Origin: Sipunculus nudus
Taxonomy: Eukaryota; Annelida; Sipuncula; Golfingiida; Sipunculidae
Direction of reading: 5' to 3'
Assembly: GCA_026874595.1 (NCBI GenBank)
Contig: CM049311.1
Location: forward strand, 52,519,676-52,583,675
DNA length: 64,000 nucleotides
Notes under the pieces: generated by a model
Database searches by the model: none
Seen by the model: the letters and a program-made list of their open reading frames with translations, nothing else
Told to the model about the DNA's origin: nothing
Position numbers and translations under genes: made by a program
Shown: piece by piece, positions 36,136 through 64,000 of the stretch
How positions within the stretch are numbered: position 1 is the first letter of the stretch
How the letters are laid out: each line of letters begins with the position of its first letter

Positions 36136-64000
<27,865 letters not shown>

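Overview
Type of DNA: this is animal nuclear DNA. It is AT-rich, intron-rich, packed with (TA)n tracts and saturated with non-autonomous transposons. The two recognisable proteins (a MANEA-type GH99 mannosidase and the Polycomb protein EED) are clearly metazoan. Their divergence from the human proteins, together with the style of the repeat families, suggests a lophotrochozoan, plausibly a bivalve mollusc. The phylum is an inference; the sequence proves only an animal. Layout: (1) 1-546 is the 3' coding end of a MANEA-like gene (+), followed by its 3' UTR. (2) 1690-9618 is an array of a ~657-bp satellite, split by a Helitron-like element (3561-4593) and by a 3.8-kb element made of tandem units (5105-8915). 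(3) 9620-12856 holds a nuclear-receptor-motif-rich repeat and a long imperfect inverted repeat. (4) 12857-16837 is a minus-strand gene of at least four exons, reconstructed here from splice sites. Its second exon is a 27-bp coding minisatellite and its last exon carries one in-frame TAA. (5) 16860-36135 is gene-poor: (TA)n and (ATT)n tracts, a possible isolated terminal exon at 20632-20760, a reverse-oriented Helitron-like element, and decayed LINE reverse-transcriptase fragments, one cut by a MITE with terminal inverted repeats. (6) 36136-64000 is the EED gene (+), ten exons visible, all phase-consistent, running off the right edge. Its 15.8-kb intron 6 is largely a nest of elements. Function: EED is the H3K27me3-reading WD40 subunit of PRC2. 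The visible exons give 375 codons and contain the cage residues equivalent to human F97 and Y148; the last ~100 residues lie beyond the window. MANEA is a Golgi endo-alpha-1,2-mannosidase. The minus-strand protein is not recognised. There is no sign that the three genes form a functional cluster. Most striking observations: (a) EED exon 7 ends on a splice donor that is the first unit of a 17-copy, 18-bp tandem array. Every complete unit but three repeats the donor hexamer GTAGGT, and the array stays open in the EED frame, so use of a decoy donor would insert multiples of six codons. (b) The dominant repeat families carry Helitron/Helentron-type ends (3' hairpin plus CTAG-T, or a 3' palindrome plus CTTG-TT). 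They distribute a 12-14-bp palindrome (AGGTGGCGCCACCT) resembling a back-to-back CTCF core, and ERR/NR5A-type TCAAGGTCA sites. (c) The minus-strand gene has a splice-phase-validated repeat exon and a single in-frame stop.
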